From: Pseudomonadota bacterium
GTDB lineage: Bacteria > Pseudomonadota > Gammaproteobacteria > Steroidobacterales > Steroidobacteraceae
NCBI GenBank assembly: GCA_947454665.1
Contig: CANGMU010000016.1
Coordinates: forward strand, 1 to 19,163
Direction: 5' to 3'
Length of the DNA stretch: 19,163 nt
Below the pieces are notes generated by a model, which saw only the letters and a list, made by a program, of their open reading frames with translations, searched no databases and was not told the origin of the DNA. Shown here piece by piece: positions 8,333 to 14,897 of this stretch; position 1 is the first letter of the stretch; each line of letters starts with the position of its first letter. The position numbers and the translations under genes were made by a program.

Positions 8333-8749
8333 TCAGCCGCCGAGTCGATGCACCCGTCCGGGGGCGATGCCGGAGGCCTCCACCCGTTCGACGAAGCGCT
8401 GGTCCGCGGTCACCAGCGGCCGGTCCGTTTCCAGCGCCAGGGCGAGGTAGAGGCAGTCGTAGACGGAGTGCTGCATCCGCAAGGCCAGCGACAGCGCGTG
8501 GGCGACCAATGATTGGCTGGGCGTCGTCTGGATGTCCGAACCCCGCAGCACCCGGCAGGCGAGTTCCGCGTCCTGCGCCGCCAGAAGGCCGCGCCGCACT
8601 TTGGTTCGCAGCACGCTGCCGCACTCTGCCCACAGCAGGTCGGGGGCAAGCAGTTGCCGACCGTCCAGCAAGCGCGCTGCCTGCTGGCTGTCCGGCTCGT
8701 CGATGACCCACTTGACCGCCACGCTGGCGTCCACGACGACGTGGGTCAT
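8333..8749 (-). CDS. vapC: PIN-domain ribonuclease toxin, VapC/FitB type
   Basis: Predicted toxin of a type II toxin-antitoxin pair: a Mg2+/Mn2+-dependent PIN-domain endoribonuclease. All four acidic active-site positions are present in the 138 residues: D7 (VVVDASV), E42 (WAECGS), D98 (SVYDCLYLALA) and D116 (VTADQRF). The length matches FitB of Neisseria gonorrhoeae (about 139 residues). Its ATG at 8749 overlaps the vapB stop in an ATGA junction, the usual coupling of antitoxin and toxin. The RNA target (in several VapCs a tRNA or the 23S sarcin-ricin loop) cannot be inferred. The reading frame looks intact, so the toxin is probably functional. Confidence 0.93.
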   Translation of the reverse strand: MTHVVVDASVAVKWVIDEPDSQQAARLLDGRQLLAPDLLWAECGSVLRTKVRRGLLAAQDAELACRVLRGSDIQTTPSQSLVAHALSLALRMQHSVYDCLYLALALETDRPLVTADQRFVERVEASGIAPGRVHRLGG

Positions 8750-8985
8750 CGCTCGTCCCTCATTTCTCGCAGCAGGACTTCGGACGGAATTGTTTCTTTA
8801 TTGGCCGTAATTCTCCTCATTTCAGCAGCCAATGTTGCGAAATCAGGCTTTTCTTCGCCCTCCAGCGCCCGGCGCAGGATCTCCCGATGTTCCGCCTCGG
8901 CGGAGCGGCCGTTGCGCACCGCGCGCTGTTTCAGCTTGGCGACCAGTTCGGGATCGAGGTTGCGGACCAGCAGGCTGTTGGCCAT
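8746..8985 (-). CDS. vapB: Ribbon-helix-helix antitoxin, VapB/FitA type
   Basis: Predicted antitoxin that binds its own operator through an N-terminal ribbon-helix-helix dimer and neutralises VapC with its C-terminal tail. At 79 residues it matches FitA in length. LLVRNLDPELVAKLK forms the DNA-contacting strand and first helix, and RNGRSAEAEHREILRRAL the second helix, the usual FitA wording. The tail (KPDFATLAAEMRRI...) would enter the toxin groove. The start at 8985 is preferred because the family begins MA-x-x-LVRNL and because a promoter and operator lie just upstream. An in-frame ATG at 9039 would add 18 residues and overlap the comF stop. Bases 8761-8850 are noticeably richer in A and T than the surroundings, hinting at acquisition. 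Confidence 0.9.
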   Translation of the reverse strand: MANSLLVRNLDPELVAKLKQRAVRNGRSAEAEHREILRRALEGEEKPDFATLAAEMRRITANKETIPSEVLLREMRDER

Positions 8986-9001
8986 GGCGGCGCTCAGGTG
9001 A

Positions 9002-9029
9002 TGCCATCGAAATGATAGCGTTGATAGCA
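9002..9029. promoter_or_regulatory. Predicted VapB operator (FitAB-like inverted repeat)
   Basis: On the plus strand TGCCATCG, 12 bases, TGATAGCA; read in the direction of vapBC this is TGCTATCA-N12-CGATGGCA. Six of eight positions are symmetric. A further copy of the half-site core (GCTATCA in gene direction, 9013-9019) lies 9 bases from the first. From memory, the gonococcal FitAB operator is TGCTATCA-N12-TGATAGCA, so one half-site is identical and the spacing is the same. The element begins 16 bases upstream of the vapB start. Binding is inferred. Confidence 0.65.
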
Positions 9030-9039
9030 ATGATGTCAT
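9012..9039 (-). promoter_or_regulatory. Predicted vapBC sigma70-type promoter
   Basis: In gene direction: -35 ATGACA (9039-9034, five of six to TTGACA), a 16-base spacer, and -10 TATCAT (9017-9012, five of six to TATAAT). Transcription would start near 9005, giving a leader of about 20 bases before the vapB ATG at 8985. The -35 box overlaps the comF stop codon, and the inverted-repeat operator covers the spacer and -10, as expected for autorepression. Confidence 0.6.
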
Positions 9040-9746
9040 TGGGGCTCTCCGTCGTCGAGATTCGTTCGGGGCAGGGTTCGGGCCGCCACCCAGGCCTCCA
9101 CCCACTGCGCGCCGGCCTCCTTCAGCACCCGTGCCGCAGCGGCCACGGTGCTGCCGGTGGTCAGCACGTCGTCGACCAGCGCGACCCGCGGCGGTGGGCG
9201 GCCGCGCCCTATGGCAAAGGCGCCGGCGAGGTTCCCCTGCCGTTCGGCGGCGCCGAGCCCGGACTGGGCCTCGGTGTCCCGCGTCCGGTGCAGCAGCCGG
9301 GCCTGCACCGGGAGGCGCAGATGCCGGGCCGCATGGCGGGCGATCTCCTGGGCCTGGTTGAAACCGCGCTCGGCGAAGCGCTGCCGCCCCAGCGGTACCG
9401 GGACGATGCAGTCCGGCAGTTCGCCGGCGGGGGCGCGGTGCGCGGCCATCAGCATGCCGAGCACCCGGGCCGGGGCGAGGACGCCGTCGAACTTGAGTTC
9501 GCGGACCAGCGTGTCGACAGGCGAGGCATAGATGTGCGCCGCCCAGACGGCATCGCAACCCGGCGGGGGCGCGAGGCTGTCGGGCGCGGGCGGGCAAGCC
9601 GCCTCGCAGTCCGCGCAGAGGTCCAGTCCCCAGCCGCTGAGCGGCGAGTCCTGCCCGCGACGGTCGCAGAGCGCGCAGCGCGGGGGCACGAGCCAGCCCA
9701 GAGCGTGCCGCGTGAGCGATCTTCGGGTGAGTGATGTGGTCAACAT
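9036..9746 (-). CDS. comF: ComF family protein (phosphoribosyltransferase fold)
   Basis: Member of the ComF/GntX family, linked to DNA uptake in competent bacteria; the biochemical role is not settled. The 236 residues begin with a zinc-ribbon-like pair (C24-x2-C27 and C44-x2-C47). VPVPLGRQRFAERGFNQAQE (116-135) follows, and then the PRPP-binding loop VALVDDVLTTGST (188-200). Both conserved blocks are complete. The ATG at 9746 is the only reasonable start, but it has no strong ribosome site and lies inside a 16-bp palindrome. Divergence from bioB is a common gammaproteobacterial arrangement. It runs into the vapBC pair, with its stop inside the vapB promoter. Confidence 0.9.
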   Translation of the reverse strand: MLTTSLTRRSLTRHALGWLVPPRCALCDRRGQDSPLSGWGLDLCADCEAACPPAPDSLAPPPGCDAVWAAHIYASPVDTLVRELKFDGVLAPARVLGMLMAAHRAPAGELPDCIVPVPLGRQRFAERGFNQAQEIARHAARHLRLPVQARLLHRTRDTEAQSGLGAAERQGNLAGAFAIGRGRPPPRVALVDDVLTTGSTVAAAARVLKEAGAQWVEAWVAARTLPRTNLDDGEPQ

Positions 9747-9758
9747 TTGATCAAATGT
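9743..9758. promoter_or_regulatory. Perfect 16-bp palindrome in the comF/bioB divergent region
   Basis: ACATTTGATCAAATGT is fully self-complementary and AT-rich inside very GC-rich DNA. It covers the comF start codon and lies about 24 bases upstream of a TTGACA box for bioB. It has the form of a dimeric repressor operator. In comF mRNA it could also fold over the start codon (six-base stem, GAUC loop). The binding protein is unknown. Confidence 0.45.
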
Positions 9759-9788
9759 CCACTTTCGCAGGGTGGGTTTGGTTGACAG
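9755..9788 (+). promoter_or_regulatory. Candidate BirA-type operator upstream of bioB
   Basis: Half-sites ATGTCCACT (9755-9763) and GGTTGACAG (9780-9788) are separated by 16 bases. The E. coli bio operator has TTGTAAACC and GGTTTACAA with the same 16-base separation. The right half matches in seven of nine positions and the left in five of nine. It overlaps the candidate -35 box, so binding would block transcription. The match is partial, and it requires a BirA with an N-terminal DNA-binding domain, which cannot be checked here. Confidence 0.35.
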
Positions 9789-9810
9789 CCCCCGGGGGCG
9801 CCCGGAACAT
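9782..9810 (+). promoter_or_regulatory. Candidate bioB promoter
   Basis: A perfect -35 hexamer TTGACA (9782-9787) is followed after 17 bases by a weak -10, GAACAT (9805-9810, three of six). The spacer is all G and C and includes the 12-base palindrome GCCCCCGGGGGC (9788-9799). The weak -10 keeps confidence low. Confidence 0.35.
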
Positions 9811-9881
9811 CCGGCCCGTTACTGTCTGTCCTGCCGCGGCCTGCCGCCCGGCCTGAACCTTGCGACTTCCGGGAGAAATGC

Positions 9882-10922
9882 ATGAACGCCGTCGTCACCG
9901 AGAACAGCCTGCGCACCGAAGGCGCTGCCCTGCCGGGCCTGCGTCATGACTGGCGGCTGGCCGAGGTCGAGGCGCTGTTCGAGCTGCCCTTCATGGACCT
10001 GATGTTTCGCGCGCAGCAGGTGCACCGTGCGCACCACGCGGCCAACCGCATCCAGATGAGCACGCTGCTGTCGATCAAGACCGGCGGTTGCCCTGAAGAC
10101 TGCGGCTATTGCCCGCAGAGCATCCATTACGACACCGGTGTCGCCCGCGAGGACACGATGCCGGTCGCCGCGGTGGTCGATGCCGCGCGCCGCGCGAAGG
10201 AAGCCGGTGCCACGCGCTTCTGCATGGGTGCGGCCTTCCGCTCGCCGAAGAAGAAGGACATCGAGCGCGTCAGCGAGATGATCCGCGGCGTGCGTGAACT
10301 GGGACTGGAAACCTGCGCGACGCTCGGCATGCTGACGCCGGAGCAGGCGTCGGAACTGAAGGACGCGGGCCTCGATTACTACAACCACAACGTGGACAGT
10401 TCCGAGGACTACTACAAGAAGATCATCAGCACGCGCACCTACCAGCACCGTCTCGATACGCTCGAGGCCGTGCGCAACGCGGATCTGAAGGTATGCAGCG
10501 GCGGCATCGTCGGCATGGGCGAGACGCGCACGGACCGCGCCGGCATGCTGGTGACGCTCGCGAACCTGCCGGAGCACCCGCAGAGCGTGCCGATCAACCA
10601 GCTGGTGCAGGTGAAGGGCACGCCGCTGGCGGACGGCGAGGCCGAAGCCGCGGCCGTGGACAGCTTCGAGTTCATCCGTACGATCGCCGTTGCGCGCATC
10701 GTCATGCCCGCCTCGCAGGTGCGCTTGTCGGCCGGTCGCCAGGAAATGTCGGACGAGACGCAGGCGATGGCGTTCATGGCCGGCGCGAATTCGATTTTCT
10801 ACGGCGAGAAGCTGCTGACGACGGGCAATCCGGATGTCGAGCGCGACCGCAGCTTGCTGGCGCGCCTGAAGATCAACGCGGAAACGCAGGAACAGACGAA
10901 CGCGCGATCCGGCTGCTGCTGA
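9882..10922 (+). CDS. bioB: Biotin synthase
   Basis: Radical SAM enzyme inserting sulfur into dethiobiotin to form biotin. The 346 residues carry the [4Fe-4S] motif C70-P-E-D-C74-G-Y-C77, preceded by STLLSIKTGG. The ligands of the sacrificial [2Fe-2S] cluster are also present: C114 (RFCMG), C145 (ETCATLGM), C205 (KVCSGGIVGMGE) and, by the VRLSAGR motif, R280. YNHN (167-170) lies in the substrate region. The start ATG at 9882 has GGGAGA at 9871-9876; an out-of-frame ATG at 9878 is ignored. It is the first gene of the biotin operon, with bioF starting 2 bases after its stop. The C-terminus ends in GCC, which adds two cysteines of unknown relevance. Confidence 0.98.
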   Translation: MNAVVTENSLRTEGAALPGLRHDWRLAEVEALFELPFMDLMFRAQQVHRAHHAANRIQMSTLLSIKTGGCPEDCGYCPQSIHYDTGVAREDTMPVAAVVDAARRAKEAGATRFCMGAAFRSPKKKDIERVSEMIRGVRELGLETCATLGMLTPEQASELKDAGLDYYNHNVDSSEDYYKKIISTRTYQHRLDTLEAVRNADLKVCSGGIVGMGETRTDRAGMLVTLANLPEHPQSVPINQLVQVKGTPLADGEAEAAAVDSFEFIRTIAVARIVMPASQVRLSAGRQEMSDETQAMAFMAGANSIFYGEKLLTTGNPDVERDRSLLARLKINAETQEQTNARSGCC

Positions 10923-10924
10923 AG

Positions 10925-12115
10925 ATGCTGCGGGACCCGCAGGCGGTCCGCGCAGCGCTGGATGCGCTGTCGAGGGACCACCTCCTCCGCGCGCGTCGCT
11001 GCGTCGACGGCTTTGACGGCGACGAGGCCGGTGCCGCGCCCGTCGTGGACGGCCTTGCGCGCGTCAACTTCTGCAGCAACGACTACCTGGGCCTCGCGCG
11101 CGATCCGCGCGTCGCCGCGGCACTGATCGATGCCGCGAAACGCTGGGGCGCGGGCGCGGGTGCCGCGCACCTGGTCACGGGCCACACGCAGGCGCACCAC
11201 GCGCTCGAAGCAGCGCTCGCCGACTTCACGGGCCGCGAATCCGCGCTGCTGTTCTCGACTGGATACATGGCGAATCTCGGCGTGCTGCAGGCCTTTGCGG
11301 GCCGCGGCGAGACCGTGCTGCAGGATCGCCTGAACCATGCCTCGCTGATCGACGGCGCGCAGCTCGCCGGTGCGAAGCTGGCGCGGTATGCGCATGCCGA
11401 TGTCGCCGATGCGGCCCATCGTCTTGCGACGGCCGAGGCACCCGTGTCGGTGCTGGCCACCGATGGTGTGTTCAGCATGGACGGTGCCGTCGCGCCCGTC
11501 TCGGAACTTGCGGCCCTCGCCAAGCGTCACGGGGCCTGGTGCATGGTGGATGACGCGCATGGTCTTGGCGTGCTGGGTGCGCAGGGCGGCGGCGTGGCCG
11601 AGGCCGCGGGGCTGGGCGCCGACGACATCCCGCTGCTCGTGGGCACCCTGGGCAAGGCCTTTGGCAGCTTCGGCGCGTTCGTCGCCGGCGATCGCGACGT
11701 GATCCAGTTCCTGTTGCAGCGGGCACGCACCGCCATCTATACGACGGCGATACCGGCCGCCGTGGCTGCGGCTACGCACGCAGCCCTGCGCTTGCTGCGC
11801 GAGGAAGGCTGGCGTCGCGAGCAGCTGGCCGCGCGCATCGCGCGCTTCCGCGCAGGCTGTGCCGCGCAGGGCATCGCGCTCACGACATCGACGACGCCCA
11901 TCCAGCCGATCGTGCTGGGCGATGCCACGTCTGCGCTCGCTGCCAGCCAGGCGCTGTGGGATGCGGGCTGGTGGGTCTCCGCGATCCGTCCCCCCACGGT
12001 GCCGCGTGGCACCGCGCGCCTGCGCGTGACGCTGTCCGCGACGCACACGGATGCGCAGGTCGATGGTCTCGTCGACGCGCTGGCGCAGGCTCTGCCCGAC
12101 ATGGCGCAAGCATGA
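10925..12115 (+). CDS. bioF: 8-amino-7-oxononanoate synthase
   Basis: PLP-dependent alpha-oxoamine synthase that condenses pimeloyl-ACP or pimeloyl-CoA with L-alanine, releasing CO2, to give KAPA (8-amino-7-oxononanoate). The 396 residues include NFCSNDYLGLA (48-58), the cofactor-contacting VDDAHGLG with D210 and H212, and the Schiff-base lysine K244 in TLGKAFGS. Serine and threonine residues near FSTGYMANLGV (110-120) are usual for the family. The ATG at 10925 is chosen because it follows the bioB stop by two bases and MLRDPQAVRAALDAL matches the family N-terminus; longer in-frame readings lie inside bioB. No clear ribosome site is present, so translation probably depends on ribosomes finishing bioB. 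Its stop overlaps the bioH start. Confidence 0.97.
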   Translation: MLRDPQAVRAALDALSRDHLLRARRCVDGFDGDEAGAAPVVDGLARVNFCSNDYLGLARDPRVAAALIDAAKRWGAGAGAAHLVTGHTQAHHALEAALADFTGRESALLFSTGYMANLGVLQAFAGRGETVLQDRLNHASLIDGAQLAGAKLARYAHADVADAAHRLATAEAPVSVLATDGVFSMDGAVAPVSELAALAKRHGAWCMVDDAHGLGVLGAQGGGVAEAAGLGADDIPLLVGTLGKAFGSFGAFVAGDRDVIQFLLQRARTAIYTTAIPAAVAAATHAALRLLREEGWRREQLAARIARFRAGCAAQGIALTTSTTPIQPIVLGDATSALAASQALWDAGWWVSAIRPPTVPRGTARLRVTLSATHTDAQVDGLVDALAQALPDMAQA

Positions 12116-12831
12116 GCCTGCCGCTGGTCTGCCTGCACGGCTGGGGACTGAATCGGCGCGTGTTCGATTCGCTGGATGCGATGGCGATCGATCTGCCGGG
12201 CCATGGTGCCAGTCCCTGGGATCCGGCCCGCGCTTCGCTGGCTGCACAGGCCGAACAGCTCATCGAGGCGATGCCGCCGCGCTGCGACTTGCTGGGTTGG
12301 TCCCTGGGCGGACAGCTGGCGCTGCACATCGCGCAGCGCTGGCCCGACCGCGTCTCGAAACTCGTGCTGGTCGCGACCACGCCGCGCTTCGTCGCGGACG
12401 GTGCGTGGACGGCGGGCATGTCGCCCGAACTCATGCAGCGTTTCGCCGATCAGCTGGCGCGGGACTGGCATGCAACGGTCGATGAATTCCTGCAACTGCA
12501 GGTGCGCGGCAGTCGGGATGCAACCCAGGCCCTCATCGAACTGCAGCGTGCGCTGCGTGAGCATGGCGAGGCCCATCCGGATGCCCTCGCCGCCGGCCTC
12601 GAGATCCTGCGCACCGCAGACCTGCGCGATGCCGCGCGCGCCATCGCGGCCCCTACCTGGGTCATCGCCGGTCAGCACGATCGCATCACGCCTGCGGCGG
12701 CCTCCGACTGGCTCGCTGCCAACATTCCCGGTGCGCAGGGGCTGACCTTGCCTCGCGCCGGTCATGCACCCTTTCTGTCGCACGCGCCGGATTTTGCCGC
12801 TGCGCTGGCTGCTTTCCTGGACGCCGCATGA
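12112..12831 (+). CDS. bioH: Pimeloyl-[acyl-carrier protein] methyl ester esterase
   Basis: Alpha/beta-hydrolase that removes the methyl ester from pimeloyl-ACP methyl ester, ending the fatty-acid-synthase phase of pimelate formation. The 239 residues show the oxyanion-region motif LHGWGLNRR (8-16). The catalytic triad is S64 in GWSLGG, D190 in GQHDRITP and H218 in AGHAPF. Its length is close to the 256 of E. coli BioH. The start ATG overlaps the bioF TGA (ATGA, 12112-12115) and its own stop overlaps the bioC start in the same way, so the four proteins are probably made in proportion by translational coupling. The hydrolase fold is general, but this position between bioF and bioC makes the assignment firm. 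Confidence 0.95.
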   Translation: MSLPLVCLHGWGLNRRVFDSLDAMAIDLPGHGASPWDPARASLAAQAEQLIEAMPPRCDLLGWSLGGQLALHIAQRWPDRVSKLVLVATTPRFVADGAWTAGMSPELMQRFADQLARDWHATVDEFLQLQVRGSRDATQALIELQRALREHGEAHPDALAAGLEILRTADLRDAARAIAAPTWVIAGQHDRITPAAASDWLAANIPGAQGLTLPRAGHAPFLSHAPDFAAALAAFLDAA

Positions 12832-13718
12832 GCCACGACGATTACAGCTTGCGCACGCCGGACATCGCTCGCGCCTTTGGCCGAGCGAGCGCGACGTATG
12901 ACGCCGCGGCGCGCTTGCAGGGCCTCGTGCGTGACGAGCTTCTGTCGCGCCTGGAAGGCCTGCCGATCGAGCCCACGGTGGTGCTGGATCTGGGGGCTGG
13001 CACGGGCCTGGGAACCGTGCCGTTGAAGCGCCGCTATCCCAAGGCCCAGGTCGTCGCGATGGACCTGTCAGAGGGCATGTTGCGCGCGACGCGCCAGCGC
13101 AGTCGCTTCTGGCGACCGCTGCGTTGTGTGGCCGGTGACGCTGCGCGGCTGCCGCTGCGCGATGCCAGCGTGGACCTGGTGTTCAGCAGCCTCATGCTGC
13201 AGTGGTGTGATCCGCTCGATGCGGCGCTGGCCGAGATCGGCCGCATCCTGAAACCGGGCGGGTTGCTGCTCTTCAGCAGCTTCGGCCCCGATACGTTGCG
13301 TGAACTGCGCGAAGCCTGGGCTGCGGTGGACAATGCCGTGCACGTCAATGCCTTCGTCGACATGCATGACCTGGGCAGCGCGCTGCAACGTGGTGGCTTC
13401 AGCGAACCGGTGCTCGATGTCGATCGCCATGTGCTGCGTTATCCGGACGCGATGGCGCTGATGCGAGAGCTCAAGGCCATCGGCGCACACAACCTGAACG
13501 CCGGTCGACGCCGCGCCCTGACCGGTCGCGCTGCACTGGGCCGCATGGTTGCGACCTATGAAACACTGCGCGGGCCTGCCGGCCTGCCGGCCACCTATGA
13601 AGTGGTCTACGGCGCAGCCTGGGCGCCGCAGCCTCGAGAACGCCCCGTGCCGGTCGCCGCCGAAACGCGGCTGTCGCCCGAGCGGCTGCTGCAGTCGCTG
13701 CGGAAGGCGCGCCCATGA
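12828..13718 (+). CDS. bioC: Malonyl-[acyl-carrier protein] O-methyltransferase
   Basis: SAM-dependent methyltransferase that methylates the free carboxyl of malonyl-ACP, disguising it as a fatty-acid primer so that two elongation rounds give pimeloyl-ACP methyl ester. The 296 residues open with the family hallmark IARAFGRASATYDAAARLQ (13-31). SAM motif I VLDLGAGTGLGT (52-63) follows, then MDLSEGML, LMLQWCDPLD and LKPGGLLLFSSFGPDTL. These last segments distinguish BioC from other class I methyltransferases. It is longer than E. coli BioC (251) through its C-terminal part. Both ends overlap the neighbours by four bases (ATGA). Confidence 0.96.
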   Translation: MSHDDYSLRTPDIARAFGRASATYDAAARLQGLVRDELLSRLEGLPIEPTVVLDLGAGTGLGTVPLKRRYPKAQVVAMDLSEGMLRATRQRSRFWRPLRCVAGDAARLPLRDASVDLVFSSLMLQWCDPLDAALAEIGRILKPGGLLLFSSFGPDTLRELREAWAAVDNAVHVNAFVDMHDLGSALQRGGFSEPVLDVDRHVLRYPDAMALMRELKAIGAHNLNAGRRRALTGRAALGRMVATYETLRGPAGLPATYEVVYGAAWAPQPRERPVPVAAETRLSPERLLQSLRKARP

Positions 13719-14359
13719 TCGACGTCGACCACAGTGTCTTCGTCACCGGCACGGACACCGATGTCGGCAAGACCCATGTCGCGGTCTCGCTCATCCGGCA
13801 GCTGGCCGTCGCGGGCCACCGGGTGGCCGGGATGAAACCCGTTGCGGCCGGCGCCCTGGACACCTCCCATGGCCTGCGCAATGACGACGCGCTGGATCTC
13901 GCGGCCGCTGCGTCCGTCCGCCTGCCCTATGACGTCGTGAACCCCTGCTGCCTGCCGCGCGCCACCTCGCCACACCTTGCGGCCCGCGATGCGGGTCGGC
14001 CGATCGACATCCCGGCGCTGGTTGCGGCGTATGATCGCATTGCAGCATCCGCCGATATCGTCGTCGTCGAAGGCGCCGGTGGCTGGTACGTGCCGGTCGG
14101 CGAGCCCGACGTGCCCGGCAAGGCAGCGCCCACCATGGCAGATCTGGCCGTCGCCCTCGGCTTGCCAGTCCTGCTGGTCGTCGGGATCCGCCTGGGCTGT
14201 CTCAACCATGCCCTGCTGACCGCCGAGGCGATCCGTGCCAGTGGCCTCACCCTTGCTGGCTGGGTCGCCAACCGCATCGATCCGACCTTCGCGGACTACG
14301 ACGACTACGTCGAATCCCTGGTCGCCCGGCTCCCGGCACCCTGTCTGGGCCGGTGCTAG
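13715..14359 (+). CDS. bioD: ATP-dependent dethiobiotin synthetase
   Basis: Closes the ureido ring: 7,8-diaminononanoate plus CO2 and ATP gives dethiobiotin. The 214 residues hold a Walker-A-like loop GTDTDVGKT (12-20, K19), KPVAAG (41-46) with the conserved lysine, E119 in VEGAGGWYVP, and the adenine-side sequence VANRIDP near the C-terminus. NPCCLPRATSPHLAA (76-90) is the usual region contacting the diamine, although its two adjacent cysteines differ from the common NPYAF wording. The ATG at 13715 overlaps the bioC stop. It is the last biotin gene here; bioA, needed to make its substrate, is absent from the window. Confidence 0.96.
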   Translation: MIDVDHSVFVTGTDTDVGKTHVAVSLIRQLAVAGHRVAGMKPVAAGALDTSHGLRNDDALDLAAAASVRLPYDVVNPCCLPRATSPHLAARDAGRPIDIPALVAAYDRIAASADIVVVEGAGGWYVPVGEPDVPGKAAPTMADLAVALGLPVLLVVGIRLGCLNHALLTAEAIRASGLTLAGWVANRIDPTFADYDDYVESLVARLPAPCLGRC

Positions 14360-14369
14360 GATCCGCCGG

Positions 14370-14858
14370 ATGGAGCCGGACACCGCCCGCATCGCGCTTT
14401 CGCCGCACTGTTCGCTGACACCGCGGAGCGCCCTGCACTTCTTCCTGTTCGTCTGCAGTGGCTGTCTGGGTCTGGCCCTGTTCTTCACCCTGCGCGGCTT
14501 CTGGCCGGTGCTGCCTTTCGCGGGCCTGGAGATGCTCGGCCTGGGGCTGGGGCTCAAGTTGAGCCTCGACCGCAGACATCAGCTGCAAACCATTCTCATT
14601 ACAGAGAATGAAGTCCGGGTCGAATATCGAAGGAAAGGCCGATCCGATGTACCGGTGGTGTTTCCGCGCCACTGGGCACGGGTTACAATTCTGCGGTCTT
14701 ATGCCCCGTCGCGTCCGTCACGGCTCCTCATCGAGGCGTCCGGGCGGTCCTGCGAAGTGGGGCAGTTCCTGACAGAAGGGGAGAGACAGGGCGTTGCGCG
14801 GCAGCTGGGCCGGCTCATTGGCCGGACGGCGGAATCGCCGCCGCTTCGCAGCGTCTGA
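14370..14858 (+). CDS. DUF2244 domain membrane protein
   Basis: Small integral membrane protein of 162 residues and unknown function. The N-terminal LSPHCSLTPRSAL is typical of DUF2244. Two adjacent hydrophobic spans follow (about 22-42 and 44-66), then a charged cytoplasmic domain containing ITENEVRVEYRR and a C-terminal VGQFLTEGER segment usual for the family. DUF2244 genes often lie next to cytochrome c oxidase genes, as here, 39 bases before coxB. The ATG at 14370 is preferred because AGGA, overlapping the bioD stop, lies 8 bases upstream and the longer frame only reads bioD out of frame. It is physically the hinge between the biotin and oxidase clusters. Confidence 0.85.
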   Translation: MEPDTARIALSPHCSLTPRSALHFFLFVCSGCLGLALFFTLRGFWPVLPFAGLEMLGLGLGLKLSLDRRHQLQTILITENEVRVEYRRKGRSDVPVVFPRHWARVTILRSYAPSRPSRLLIEASGRSCEVGQFLTEGERQGVARQLGRLIGRTAESPPLRSV

Positions 14859-14897
14859 AGGTTCGTGTTCCGGGATTCACATCTTTAAGGTCATTCG

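Noticed and set aside
9743..9758. FNR-type site reading of TTGATCAA in the palindrome.
   Set aside because: FNR sites need TTGAT and ATCAA separated by four bases; here the halves abut and overlap, so the spacing is wrong.
9788..9799. GCCCCCGGGGGC palindrome as a terminator.
   Set aside because: It has no loop or U tract and lies in the candidate bioB promoter spacer; probably GC-rich chance or a promoter-strength feature.
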